A stretch of 37,930 bases of DNA. Origin: Tubiluchus corallicola. Its lineage: Eukaryota; Priapulida; Priapulimorpha; Priapulimorphida; Tubiluchidae. Positions within the stretch are counted from its first letter, which is position 1. The number at the start of each line of letters is the position of its first letter. Shown piece by piece: positions 19,977 to 32,504 of this stretch. The DNA lies in NCBI GenBank assembly GCA_030141605.1, contig JAQGDQ010000751.1, positions 64,001 through 101,930 of the forward strand, read 5' to 3'. The position numbers were made by a program, and so were the translations under genes. The notes below the pieces were generated by a model. The model saw only the letters and a program-made list of their open reading frames with translations. It was not told where the DNA came from and searched no databases.

Positions 19977-20670
19977 CTACAGTAAACCTGCTAAACTCAT
20001 GATTGTAATAATATTGTAATTTTTTTTCGCTATCATTACAAAGGACTTGCAGCTACAGAGTACAGAAACTAGCATATCGGAGTTTGTCACAGAATCACAG
20101 TTTATCCCTAACAGCTTTGTTTTAACATTGTTAATCTTCAGTTCTTGAGCATCACAAAACGACTTTAACACCTTCAGCTTTTCAATGCAGCATTCTCTGG
20201 AAGATACCAAAATACAGAATCATCCATTAGAAGTATCAAGTTATTTTTTTGCAATAACCCATCGTTGTTTAAAGTTGCTAACAATCTTATCAGGGGATTT
20301 ATAGGAACTCATAGAAGTAACGCTGTAACACAGGTAACTGTTTCCGATTGCAAAACAGCTATAGTGTTGGCATACATAGCCTGAATGGCTTTCGTCATTA
20401 CTTTCCGCAAAGTCACTGGGTCTCCATACATCCTCTCTTCTCTTAACCCTCTGCTTGCTGGTCATCAGGCTTCCATCATTGTTGCGAACATGCATTAATT
20501 AAACTATCCATCAACTTTGTCAACAGGTCGATTATCGAACTTCCCCCGCAATTATCCTTTCTTATGTAAAACAACAAGTTTGCACTCTGTCCACGAGCTG
20601 GGGTATACAGATGACGGAATACCTCGTTAATACATTGAGTGATTAATAGCATGAGATTCATTTAGATCTT
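19977..20670 (-). mobile_element. Shattered LINE reverse transcriptase
   Basis: Four RT landmarks lie in the correct 5'-to-3' order on the minus strand, in shifting frames. YPSSWTECKLVVLHKKG with DNRPV after it (about 20613-20540) is the first RT block. KAIQAMYANTIAVLQS (about 20396-20350) is the helix after the first catalytic block, seen in RTE-like LINEs. LMDDSV (about 20231-20213) stands in place of the ADD catalytic box. FCDAQELKINNVKTK (about 20165-20118) is the palm/thumb block. Spacing between them is shorter than in intact RTs, so there are internal deletions as well as stops and frameshifts. No single open frame captures it. Clade uncertain. Confidence 0.65.
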
Positions 20671-23600
20671 TGCTTTTAAGGACTCGTCTCGTAAGTTTCC
20701 CAAAGGCCAAATTAGCTGCTCCATGCCTTTTTCGGAAGTGTATTTATTGAAAAGCCGACTTTCCAGGTATGGAAAGTATTCACCTGATTTAGCAGCATGT
20801 CAGAACTGTGTTGATGTTGCATCCATTGTTAATAAAGCAATTAACTCACCGGTTTATTTAAACTGCTTGCTCAATTTAGTAGAACTAACTAAGCCATTGT
20901 TTTGTTCATTCCATACAATGCTTAGGTAACGTAAAATTTTAGGAAAGATTTGTTTCAGCACGAATTAAATTCATTTTACACTTTTATATGAATCACTCAA
21001 AGTCACTTATTGCATTTTATATAAATCCTACCTGTTATATAAAGCGTCTTTAGGTAAAGTGTGAAAGTCGCAGCGCAAATATTTATTTCACACTTTTCTC
21101 GAAATAACTAGGGAATTTCATAGAATGTCTAAATTTTAAACATTATCTGTAATGTATACACGGTGTCGATTATTTCAAAACAACTATATATATATATACA
21201 TATAATATTCAATTTCATTGTTTTACTCTGGCTTTGTAAGGATGTGAGATTAGCTTGTAGTAGGGGTGGTAAAGATCTAAAGCATGGCCATAAAGTTAGT
21301 GGTTTATTTCACCTTCTCCAAAAGCGCCCTATAGTACTCCCCCTTTCCGATTCTGTCATCGAACGGGTCTGAATCATCTGGATTCTGATTAATGTCAAAG
21401 ATTTTTGTATTTGCAGTACGCTATATATGATAAGCGTGCAAGTTAATTAGTAAAATAAATCAAATGAGCAATGTACAATTAATTTAATATTGTACAGTTT
21501 TGCTTGGTTGGTGCTTGTTTGAAGTTCCATTAGGGTTATTAAAGGCGAGATGAATCATAATGCGTAATTTGCATCCTTTGCACTTTCACGCCATGGAATA
21601 AGTCTAAATTAAGATTGGTGCTTTATTATTGGTAGGTCATAATTTGGGGTAATGATCCATTCACTTCTACTGTACAGGTCACGAATCAGTAAAGATTTGT
21701 GACAAATTAATTTAGTTTTTAAATTAACCTTACCTAGTGACACAATAAGTTGCATGTTTGTTGCACGACTAGATGACACTTTAAAAGAAATATTGCATGG
21801 CATAAACTTCATTTTTGGTTTTTTAATTGGTGCTGTCGAAATAGTTTTTTAGTAATTAACTGTGTTGTTATTTTTTCCTAATACATTTGATATAATAAAT
21901 CGGTAATGCTCTGTGATGAGAGGGATGACTCATTTTGTTTCTTCGTAGTCCTTTGGCTTCTATGTAACACTGAACTACACTTTGCTTAGCAGTTTTACTT
22001 TCAAATATCATCAAGCAGCAACATTATTATTAGCAAGTTTGGCACAAAGGTTATGACATGCGGTGGTTACATCTTTTTTATTAGTATGTATATATATATA
22101 TATATGTACAGTAGTGTCGAGCATTTTTATTTTGCATTTAACTTCATGAATCTAATGGAATTTTATCGGTTACACGTGCTGACTTGTGAAGCTGTTTGCT
22201 TATTTATAAGTATCACGCTCTTTGTTCAATTGATTCTCCAGAGAATCCTGTAAACCTTAGATTACGCTGTAGACATGAATTCACTTCATGGTCAATAAAG
22301 TGTTTATTTGTTATCAAGCGGTTCAGATCTTACTGCTGCGTCTAGTAGTGTCAATGCGTGTCTTGTTAAATGAAAAAGATCTTGGTAAAATCAAACCGCT
22401 TGTCTTCTGCTGTGCCGTGTATTATCGCGTCTAAAAGGCTATAAATAATTCGAATTTTTGTCTTTACTTTAACTTAGCGAGTGTATTAACAGCATTGTGT
22501 AATAAATATTGTACATCTATTAATGAAAGCTAGTCGCATTCTGTGAGTCATGCTTAGAATTATATTAAAATATTTTCAAACTAAGCGTAGCAAATGTATG
22601 CACCGGCTCATGCACATTTAACATATTAGGCGACATATAAGCGGTTAATGGTTGCGGTAAATAGCGACTATGCTCAGCGTACTATGGTGAATGGTTACAA
22701 AGTTCAAGGATCCTTTCAAGTTTTCAGCGTCTTTTCTTTTTTCCAAGTTCGTACGTGCTGGAGCGGAATTTTAATTTTTGGATTGTCACTCGACTCTATT
22801 CTCAATGAGAGTACGCACACATTTGTTGTTTCATCAACTTGAGCGAAAATTGCATTTGTGCTTGAGCTGAAGTTGTAACAGTTTGGCAGAATAATTGTGA
22901 TAATATGGGCGAAAAACTTGGCATCACATACTACTGCTTGTTATATTGATTCACAAAATATCGCAATAACAGAAAGATCGTTAGCACACAATTCCAGGGA
23001 CTTAGTAAGAAAATGCAACGACATGCTTATGTTGTTGGTCTTGATTTTTGCGCCCTTCTTATACTAACAGTGAGCTAAAAACTGAGTTTAAATTGACATC
23101 AGTATTTCAGCTGCAGCTCCTCCCTATCCACTCTATTTTTCTTCCCTTTTCCTTTAAAACTTTCTCTGCCTTATTTACATTTGCCCTCTCAGCTGCTTTG
23201 GCCTCTCTCAATTTCTCACATTTGTCTTTTTTACATTTGATTTATTCTTCGTTATTTCTGTTTACCCTTATGTTTACACTTTTTCCTTATTTGACGTGAT
23301 TGTGATCTACCAGGTACTTATTTCAAACCAGTTAGGTTTTCTTTGCATAGACGCCGTTCTGCATTTCCAGCGCTTTACTTGTCATGGCTTTTGACATTAT
23401 CTCTACAAAATCAGAATAATTTTGGGATAAAGACATGTGCTTGTTATTGCAATGGAGTTGAGTAGAAAAGATCTACAGTGCGTAGAAGCAGCTTGGAGAT
23501 TGCACACCTGTTGCGAACTTGCGGAGTTGCAGTCGTCGAACAGTCAGATTTTCTGTATTAATATATTCATATGTTTGCGAATCGGGAAAGTGCTAGTTTC

Positions 23601-25306
23601 TAGTGTTCTGGCAGCTAACATGTTTTACAAAATTAATGATTACAAAACGTTTGTCATTTTACTTTATACTATTTTATGATTTAAATATGGTTCCAAGTTA
23701 AAATAATAATTTGAAATTATATTTTTGTTATTTTATTTAATTTTGTGATAGCCTAATAACCTTCACATTATCTATATTTTAACTAATTTACCACGTTTTT
23801 ATTAAATTTTATGACGGCTCTATTGGTTGTATCATAACACTGTTATATCGGTGCTATTTAAGTGTGATTTAAATAAATATGACTATCATAAGTAGGTACT
23901 TGCTAAATACAATAGTTCAGGCTTTTTTATTTTGAAATAGTTGAAGCCATAACCATTTTATCATTCATCGAATAAATTACATAATCACAATATTATCTTG
24001 CTCATAAAAAGAGATTATTTCTCAATTCTGCGGTACTCGTAAAACCGTTGTGCTTGTGCAAATAACAGCTGCAGTTATGGGAGTTTTACCACTTGCTATG
24101 ATTTGAAGAAAGTGTCATTTCGTGTAGCCCAATAATGTGGTAAACGTAGATAAGAAGTGAATCATTGTTAGTTGAATGAAGTACACGCTTATAGGTACAG
24201 GCAGTGCTAGGAACATTAAACTTGGCTTCATTCCTGTTGTTTACCTTCCTGCTTTTATTGCACCGCCTCATTCGTCTGTTACTAAGCATGAATGTTGAAA
24301 CCAATTTACGTGTCACGTACCCGAGAAAATGTCATGGTTGTCAACCTTTGTAAGTGTTTGTACGGAAACTTTGCAGTGCGATAAAATTTTGATTTTGTTT
24401 AAAGTATAAACGTTTAAAACCTACAATGCTGAACTTTGGTTTAAAAATATAAAAATACCAGGCTGTACTACATTCGTTTTGCATTTTCTATACAATTGCA
24501 AGTGTTTGTCGTTTTTTCTCGTGTACGTATTCACTGCACGAGAAAATTGACGAGAAGCCAAGCTGTAAATGCAACTCTAAAAACGTAAAAATCCCGGAGT
24601 GTATCCCTTTGTATCCCCACTTCAGAATGATTTGTGTCATAAGACGAAACGTGTGAGCCTTACCATTTGAAACGTTTTCTAGCAAGTCAGTCAGACTTGC
24701 CAACGTTTATTTATATCAGATAAATAAATGTATGAAGTAGTGATGAACGGAAATAAATTTGAATTTTTGGTACCCATCTTTTGGCAACGTATTTATATTA
24801 AGCAGTCTTTCTATGTTGAAACACGTTTATTTTTCTGTCTTTGTCGTGCCTTACCAATAGTTTATTAACATTTTTGCATGACACGTGGCTTCAATCAATT
24901 TGTCCCTGTTTATCTGAGCAAGCCCATTCCATATGAAGGTTTGCCTGCATATCAGGTTAACAATTAGTCAAAACGTTTATTGATCATTACATTGATTGAG
25001 TCAGATGGCTGCCAGTAAAAATGCCGCTGTTTTTATATGTTTATTGTGGACTAAGGTTTGCGTTGCATTAGCCTTTGCAATGGACGATAACGTCTTTATT
25101 TTGCAAAATAATTTATTAGGGTTAAGCGAGTACACTCAAAGAAACCCCCGGCGTACGTTTCCACATTTGAAGTAATCGTCAATTAAAGATTTAAACTTTT
25201 CTAGGGTATGTGAGGCAATCAGCATCGCAGGTATATCGTCCCATTCGTTCACTTGTCTCACAGTAAATGAACATCATTATTGACATCGCCATAGTCATCA
25301 TTTGAC
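20671..25306 (+). other. Intron sequence, no gene seen
   Basis: AT-rich and non-coding. It holds short TA microsatellites (about 21185 and 22088), a pyrimidine-rich stretch (about 23120-23260) and a hairpin with perfect 10-bp arms (ttttctcgtg, 24514-24523, and cacgagaaaa, 24537-24546). Open frames up to about 80 residues here resemble nothing I know. Confidence 0.5.
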
Positions 25307-25373
25307 TTTTGCATTAGGCCTATTAAAGATTGCATTTGCCTACGTGCTTATGTGTTACTAAGCAAACAACTGT
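25307..25373 (+). repeat. Direct repeat, copy 1 (pair with 25521-25583)
   Basis: ttttgcatta, then ttaaagatt, gcatttgc, acgtgctta, gttacta and aaacaactgt follow in the same order in both copies. The offset is 214 bp. Between them lies a degenerate cat/cgt/gtc trinucleotide tract (25390-25445). Confidence 0.75.
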
Positions 25374-25520
25374 TATCATTTTCATCTCCTTCATCGTCGT
25401 CGCCAGCATCATATTATAGCATCGTCAGTTCATCGTCGTCATTATCGACATTATCATTATAATCACCACATAATCACCATAGCTTCCACTGCAAAAAGGG
25501 CTTTTTTGTTTAATTTTGAG

Positions 25521-25583
25521 TTTTGCATTATTAAAGATTCCGCATTTGCGCACGTGCTTATACGTTACTAAATAAACAACTGT
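25521..25583 (+). repeat. Direct repeat, copy 2
   Basis: Partner of 25307-25373. It lacks the 'ggccta' present in copy 1 and has a few substitutions, so the duplication is old. Confidence 0.75.
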
Positions 25584-27450
25584 AAAAATGTTTATTGTCT
25601 GTGTAAACAATACTTGGTTAGCAAACCCGGCTTCCACTAGGTATCCACTAGCATATGTGCCTAATTCACACTCAAACGCATTGGTTAATTGATTCTAAAT
25701 CAGCTGGGTGTACTACTATTATTACATTATTTTTACTATGACGGGCTGGCAGGAAGGTAACTCAGTAACTTGATAAATCCCCGGGGATTGTGGCGAGACT
25801 GCACATTTTAAGCAATTTGTGACTAATCGACACCATGCGTTCTATAGCTAGCAAAGAAGCATGTTTTGAGTTATTTACGCGTATAATGTTGCGTGCTTCG
25901 TTAAGCTCCTCTTCACAGACGATTAATTTTTAAAAAGAAGAAAAGAAAGAAAGATGACTGTTCTGTCAGTTTTGACATGTGTTCAAGTGTATTACAAAAA
26001 CAAATGTTTTTTTTTCAAAATATGCTAGTGTTACGTGTCTGTAACGCAGATCTAAATATGCACACGCGTTACCTCGCCTTGAAGGCTGTGTACACATTTA
26101 ATATGTGATAGTTGACAGTCAAAAATTAAAACTAATTTAAAAATTACAAATAAAAAGTGCTCTCATGTGAAATGCTGTGCCGTTACGTTTGGATTGATTT
26201 CTGTAATCGGTATGCCAGCTAAAATAATGAACATTAGAAGCGGTAACACTAAAGTAAATTTGAAGCTTCTCTTTTTATTCTTTGATTTTTTTTGTTGGTA
26301 GTTACGCTAAAGCCAAGAAGACTCCGAAGCTTTTTGCACTGCGCAAATAATTTGTTAGTTTCTGTAGCTAATTTTCTCCTGTCAGATATTCTTAATTAAT
26401 AATAATTATAACATTAATATTTAATAACTGATAATATTTAATCAGAAAAAGCTTGCAACTCTCAGTTTTTGCCCCTTTCCGACATACTTTAGGCGACCTC
26501 TGAGCTCGAACATGATCAGGGGTATCTGACCTGTGCAAATGCAATGTTGCAATGATATGTAAAACGCAGAAGCAAAGGATTGCACTTTAAGTTGATCACC
26601 GTAAGCTTAGATAAACCATGACGTGCTGTACCTGTCTCTGTGTGCTCTTTTTTTCTTAGGCTGTTAGTTGACAATTTAAACTCCTTGCTCACACTACAAA
26701 TTAAGCCTCCTTGCTCACACTGCTCCACAACAGTTGGCTCTTGTCTTTTTATGCATTTTTAGTATGTTGTGTTTTCTACGACCTTTGACCTCCATTATGA
26801 CCTGGAACCTGAAGTTGTCACATTCTGTTGATATTTAGTTAACACACCACGATGATGTGTCACATTGAAGTAAAAATGCTACATGTCACAAACGATCGGC
26901 ATGTGACAAGTTACGGGTCTTGGTCATCAGTGAACTCAACAAAATACACCTGTTGACTCACTTACACAAAGTGCAAGTCCAGGTATACTTTTTGTAAATA
27001 TTTTCTGTTGTGACTTTTTGGTGAGCTTCGACAGCCATGATGACTTAGAATTACCTCATGTCTTTTAGTGATACTGTATCTCCCACGCAGGAACATTGTT
27101 CAAATTCTTGTATTATCATGGGGTGAATTCGACCACCATTTTGACTCGATGTTATAAACATTTTCGGGTCAAGTTACGATCGTAGTTAGGTCATCTTGGC
27201 AAGTGTTGTTTTATAATAACTTTGAAAATCTTTACGATTCAAGAATTGTTTCACTTTTTTCGCGCAAACCCTAAAAAGCTTAAAAGATTTCATTGACCTA
27301 CTAAAGGTGCCGTGCAGAGTCTTTCTCAAATGCTTCGCAACTTTGACGAAATTTCGTATAAACTAAATTAACAGTGTTGATTCTTTTGCAAATTTGTTTG
27401 ATCAAAACAAGAGTTGCTAAAATGACATTAGTAAATCTTATGCACTGCCA
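25584..27450 (+). other. Intron sequence, no gene seen
   Basis: AT-rich and non-coding. It contains a DR1-like double nuclear-receptor half-site (gacctttgacct, 26780-26791) with another tgacct at 26798-26803. A 70-codon minus-strand open frame at 26728-26516 has no recognisable family. Confidence 0.5.
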
Positions 27451-27660
27451 GCGTGGGTTGGGTGGTCGAGTGGCTTAGATTTCGGACTACAACCACAGAG
27501 TCTTGAGTTCGATACCAGCGGTTGCAAATTATACCCTATAATGCGCCTACATGTTATTCGTTTGTTTGTGTATTACAGCCTTACCTGTATTGTAAGTGTA
27601 AGTCGCTGAAGTTAGTACTAATGTTGTCTGTTAAATGAGTGACGGTAAATAAATCTTTTC
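27451..27660 (+). mobile_element. tRNA-derived SINE
   Basis: An RNA polymerase III promoter is visible: A box tggtcgagtgg (27463-27473) and B box agttcgatacc (27506-27516; one mismatch to GGTTCGANNCC), about 33 nt apart as in a tRNA. The 5' end does not pair with the sequence after the B box to form an acceptor stem. A tRNA-unrelated body of about 140 bp follows, ending in taaataaatctttt, probably the LINE-derived tail. That makes it a SINE, not a tRNA gene. Confidence 0.75.
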
Positions 27661-29696
27661 TTTTAGCGTAATACAAAATAGGGCCCCTGTAGTTTTTTGC
27701 CACGAAAAGAAACAAGTGCAACAAAGAGCAGCATTTATATTTATTCGTATCTATAGAAAACAGGAATTTCAGTTAAGCGAAAAATAGTTTAATAAAACGC
27801 ATTTAATTATCTTTTTCTGGCAACTGTGAATTTAAACAGCGAAAATTATTGTTTGTACACAGGAAACCATATTGGATTTGAGTTCAAATACAGAGTTTTA
27901 AACGATATTGAGTTAGGCCCTATTTAACTGCTATAAAAGAAAATCTTATTTGATTATAATACTCAATTCACATTACGTCCATTAATAATTTTGGTGAAAG
28001 TACTCAAACTAGTATGACATATGAGGCATTTAACCTTTTTACCTTACATAGAATCTAATACTTGCCGCAAGTCTTTGATCAAATGATTAAATTACTCATT
28101 ACATTTAAATTGCTGCTGTACTGCAGTTACACGATCAAAAGACCCATAAAAATCTTGCTGAACAAGAAAGTATTCATGTAGTAGACCATTCGACTCCTTT
28201 GGAAACGTATTTCAGTAGATGTTGTAAGATAATCATCAGTTAAAGCGTATCCTATTTTTTCACTGTGGGTTATCTTTTAAATCAGAACCCACGCTCACAA
28301 ACCTTGGGGGATCCTAGGTCAGAACCGGGGCAGACCAGAGTTTTGTAGAATAAATAAACGTTAGCTCAACGAATCACAAACTAATGTTTGACTAGTGACC
28401 ACGCAGCAGAAAAATTCTCCGCGGGGGCAAAAATCATTGATTTTCTGAAGCAAATGTCCGTAATAGCTTAACAAATTTGGCTTCAGAAACTCCGAGTGTT
28501 TTTTTTTCATTTGTGTACGCCGAAAGCCTGTTTCGATGGGTCACTTGTATTATCACGAAAGTAGTCTTGATAATATAGTGTCCCGCGTTTTTCAAAAGGC
28601 ACGTTCGCCTCTTCTGTGAGTCACCCTTCAAGTGTCATATTTTGGCGGCAAATATGTTTAATACATTTTATTATAGGATCTTGTATTTGACGTCAATGAA
28701 GATAAATGAACCTGGAGAATCGTGCAAACTCATAACCACATTATTAATAGTTTTTACAGATAAACTGAAGCTGTAGCAATACTACAGCCATGGCTAATTT
28801 TGGATTTGTTGTACAAAAAGAAATTGTAAATTATTTTGGTTTCCAGCTTACGGTTTTGGCCATTTCATGTAAAAAATAATTTCAGGATTTTGGCTGTCGA
28901 CTTAATTGAAGTTAAGTCCACACAAATTAGGTGTGTGTGAATGTAGGTAAAAACGGCACAAGTAAAAATGGCACAATGTGTTAGGAAGGCTAGCTGGTCC
29001 TAACTGCCATGTGTTTTGCCAGTCCAGCAATCTTAGCTCAGCCACGTAGGATTATTGATGTTATGCTTATACATGTAATAATAATATTCTCATCTCTCAG
29101 CTAATAGTTGACTATGAGTCATCAAATCATCAGCAAGACTACCAAGGGGTAGTACACACTGTCACCGTTCGCAGCTCGTCCAAAACGCACATCAACCAAA
29201 TATTTCGGAAGATTAATGTTCAATGTTCGATATTATAGATCGCTGTACTGAGTGAGCAGATTATATATACACGGACCCATTAACTATGTGATAAAATGTG
29301 GCTGCTATTTAAACTAATTTCATTAATGAGATTAATCCCAAAAGAAAGAAAACGTGAAAGGAAACGAACTGAGCGAGTGAGGCTGGATTTGATCCACTAA
29401 TTTTGTTGTTCAAGCCCAGTACTGAAATGTTAAGATTAAGAATGTAAAATTATGTGACTACATGTTATGAAGCTGATATATAAAAATACTTACTGTAAGA
29501 TTACTTTAAAAATTGTTCTAACATCTTAACAGTTTAATTAAGAGCGTGCTGCATTTTCTGATTGCCTAGAATGTAATCACTGTATCAGTAAAGAAGAAAG
29601 AAATGCTAGAAAGAATTTTAAATTACGCTCAACCTTCCAGATAAGTGATAGTAATGTGCGATTGAACTTCATAAAAGATTAGACGACGACCAAGAT
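27661..29696 (+). other. Intron sequence, no gene seen
   Basis: AT-rich and non-coding. It contains a two-unit remnant of the gtgccattttt minisatellite on the minus strand at 28947-28978. Confidence 0.5.
28947..28978 (-). repeat. Minisatellite remnant (gtgccattttt type)
   Basis: The plus strand reads taaaaacggcacaagtaaaaatggcacaa, two units of the minisatellite of blocks 1 and 2 in reverse orientation. Confidence 0.5.
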
Positions 29697-30560
29697 TAAA
29701 CCATCCATACCACAGCACATTACTCACATCACGCCACACCCAACACACTACCCATACCAAACCACACAACACCCACCACACCACACCATCCACAGTAACT
29801 CACCACACTCACTATTTCTTACCTCATCACATGATCATGATCATTATGACGGTGATGATGATGATGACGACAACGATGACGACACCTACTACACCAACAG
29901 CACAGCGAAGGAAAGTAAAACATTTTGCGCACAATTAAAACTGTGCTGTGACAAATGCTGCAGTCGTCACTGTAGCTTCTAAGAGAGTGTCGCCCAAAAT
30001 AGAACCTTCAACTCGTCACAGCTCCTCTTGGTGGCTGAAAATGTGCCCCACTTATCGTATAGCTCTGTACCTTCTCTTCCCAAACGGCTATATATTTCCT
30101 TCCAAGAATCCCACCAGGCGCAGCTAGAACGTTTTTTGTACACGATGTTTTAGTCAAAATTTCGAAAAATTCGGTAGTTGGGTCCGTGAAAATGCCCCTA
30201 CGGACGCTGTGGCCTTTCCGTAATTCTAAATACACCTGTAACACCCACTGTCGAACGGGCTACCCAACCATTATGGATGTCACGCCTGGCACATTCCCGA
30301 ACTGTAGAAATAAGACGCATGATTTTCCAAAAAAAACGGGCAAAAGGGCCATTTTGGAGGTTTTTTACTCATCGTTCGTTTCAGTGGCCCCAATCCGAAA
30401 AATAAACCATCAGTGAAATGGCACTAGATCGAGACCTTTCGTTTGATGTATAGATCGGCGAAAGCCGTGCCGTCGTTGGAGCTGTAGCTTCGAATCTTGT
30501 ATAGGCATTTCTGGAGATATTTATATATATATATCCAGAAATGTCTATATATCCACAAAC
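29697..30560 (+). repeat. Tandem module 1 (CA-rich head, GAT/GAC repeat, conserved body)
   Basis: The head (29697-29815) is almost free of G, with ccacac-type repeats. It is followed by gatgatgatgatgacgac (about 29850-29880), then gacacctactacaccaac. The body carries gaaataag (30307), ttggaggttttt and tttcgtttgat (30437-30447). Each landmark recurs in order in 30615-31260. The offset is 937 bp at the GAT repeat but about 745-752 bp in the body. Module 1 therefore holds about 190 bp that module 2 lacks. Open frames in it are low-complexity or overlap both strands; no protein recognised. Confidence 0.7.
30506..30543. repeat. Hairpin-forming inverted repeat in module 1
   Basis: catttctgga (30506-30515) and tccagaaatg (30534-30543) are perfect 10-bp complements around an AT-rich loop. 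It lies at the end of module 1. In module 2 the equivalent position shows only an AT-rich stretch (tatatgtatataaaa). Confidence 0.7.
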
Positions 30561-30614
30561 CACCGACACAGACTAGCCAAATGCCGCAAAAGCATTTTGT
30601 ACATAAACTCACAA

Positions 30615-31260
30615 TGACAATCCTCACCACACCCATCACAGCCATGTCCACCACACCACTCATACCATGCCACACTCCACCCTACTACACCACCACACTA
30701 TCTACACCACATTACCTACACCACACTACCCAGACCATACCACACCATAACACCCACAGCACCAAATCCACCACATAACATGGTGATCGTGGTGATCATG
30801 ATGACGAAGATGATGACGACACTTACAACACCAACAGCAGAGCGTCATAGCAAAACCATGCAAAGCAGTGATCAATAATGTGCGGTCATTCTGCATTGTT
30901 TTGCACAGTTTTTCTCAAAGTTTGGGCGTATGATGGGTTCGGGAAAATGTCCGTTACGGGAAACCCAGGCTCTCCCGCGACACTACACCCACCGTTGAAC
31001 GAGCTATGCAACCATTACCAGCATCATCCCCGACCCATTCCTGTTCTCTAGAAATAAGAGGTATGTGTTTTGCAAAAACGGACGAAAAAGTGCCATTTTT
31101 GGAGGATGTTCGCCCCCCCCCCCCGTTCCTCCTGGTGGACCCGATTCGAAAAATAAACCCCCAATGGTAAAGGACTGGTTGTTAGACATTTCGTTTGATA
31201 TATAGATTGCCAAAAATGGCGCCGTCTTGGGTATAATATGGCCTTATATGTATATAAAAC
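30615..31260 (+). repeat. Tandem module 2
   Basis: Divergent copy of module 1: CA-rich head (30615-30778), gatgatgacgac (30808-30820), gaaataag (31051), ttggagg with a run of about 13 C (31113-31125) and tttcgtttgata (31189-31200). It is shorter between the GAT repeat and the body. Confidence 0.7.
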
Positions 31261-32504
31261 ATCCTATACCACCGAAATTAATATCTAGAGATTGTGAGTC
31301 AATATGTATGTGCTTTTGTAGGCAACACTTCTTCATTCATGGTTATACATTAGAGCAGTAAATTAGTAAATTTGCATTTCTCTAGATGAAGCTGAGTATT
31401 ATGTTAGCAAGCCAACCTCTCGTGATCCCCGTAGACCACACGCGCAATATTAATGGTTTAATTGCATGATTGTGTGTAATCAGCACTTTCTATAGAAGCG
31501 AGCCCGACAGCCCAAATGGGATTTTGAATATTTCCGCACCATCATACATTTACACACAGCCAGGGTTTGGCTAACTAAATTACCATATGCATCTATAATG
31601 AATGACTGGTAAAGCCGCCTATGTGCTAATATAAAAGAAGGTTATGCGCGATTTTGTTGACTTATACTGTATTGAATGCCTGTGAGGCACTGGGCCTATC
31701 CAAACAGCGTTGTTTATCATTTACAGACATCTCTAGTGTTCTATAATCTATATTCATACTGGCGCCGCCGTGAGAAAATTATAATCTGTGCAGCAAACTA
31801 CTAATAGGCCTTCAGTTAATAAATTATATTTCATTACACAAATTGTCTTCCGTACAAAAATGCAGCACAATGTTTTTACTTTATATAACTAATCTTACTG
31901 CTTTTCACTTTTGCCGCTTTTATTTCCAAGTGACGGTTATGAATTGGTAACTTTTTAGCTGATAAAATTATTCTTTTATTTTATAATAAAACCAAAATCT
32001 ATAATATAGCCAATGCGCGTGTTGATGATAATTCATAAAGAAGTTATCTTTTGCATTATACGTATCCGTGTCGTATGAATATTTAGCGTGACAAATACAC
32101 ACGTAGTTTCATAATTTGTTGAGTTTCGCATTTTCATGTTTATTGTTAAAGAAACATGTAGTACGTTGTGACAGGACTAATTTTTATTAGACAGGCTACA
32201 TTGCGAATTGAAGCCGTTCCCAGTCCTTACTGGGGTGACTGCTGGCGTCACGTACAGCGTAAAATACTTGCATTCCCGTCAATACTCAGCCACTATATTC
32301 CAATACATTGCCTTATACAAGGCATAATGCAATTAAGTCTACTTGCCTATTGTAGTGATTGGTAAGTTTATGGATATCATAGAAGCGCCTTATTTTAATT
32401 TCATCGACAACGTATATAGTGAAACATTATGAATCGCATTGACTACAACTGCTTCTGATACATTTAAAAATTAAAAAATTAAGCAGGGTGATTTTTCATA
32501 TCCT
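31261..32504 (+). other. Intron sequence, nothing recognised
   Basis: AT-rich, no coding or repeat signature identified. Confidence 0.5.

Noticed and set aside
20723-20929. 68-codon plus-strand frame next to the LINE relic
   Set aside because: No recognisable domain; likely chance, possibly antisense to a decayed LINE linker.
27451-27530. Possible functional tRNA gene
   Set aside because: A and B boxes are present, but the ends do not form an acceptor stem and the sequence continues into a SINE body.
30497-30778. 93-codon Thr/Pro/His-rich frame
   Set aside because: Product of the G-free CA-rich repeat head; not a credible protein.
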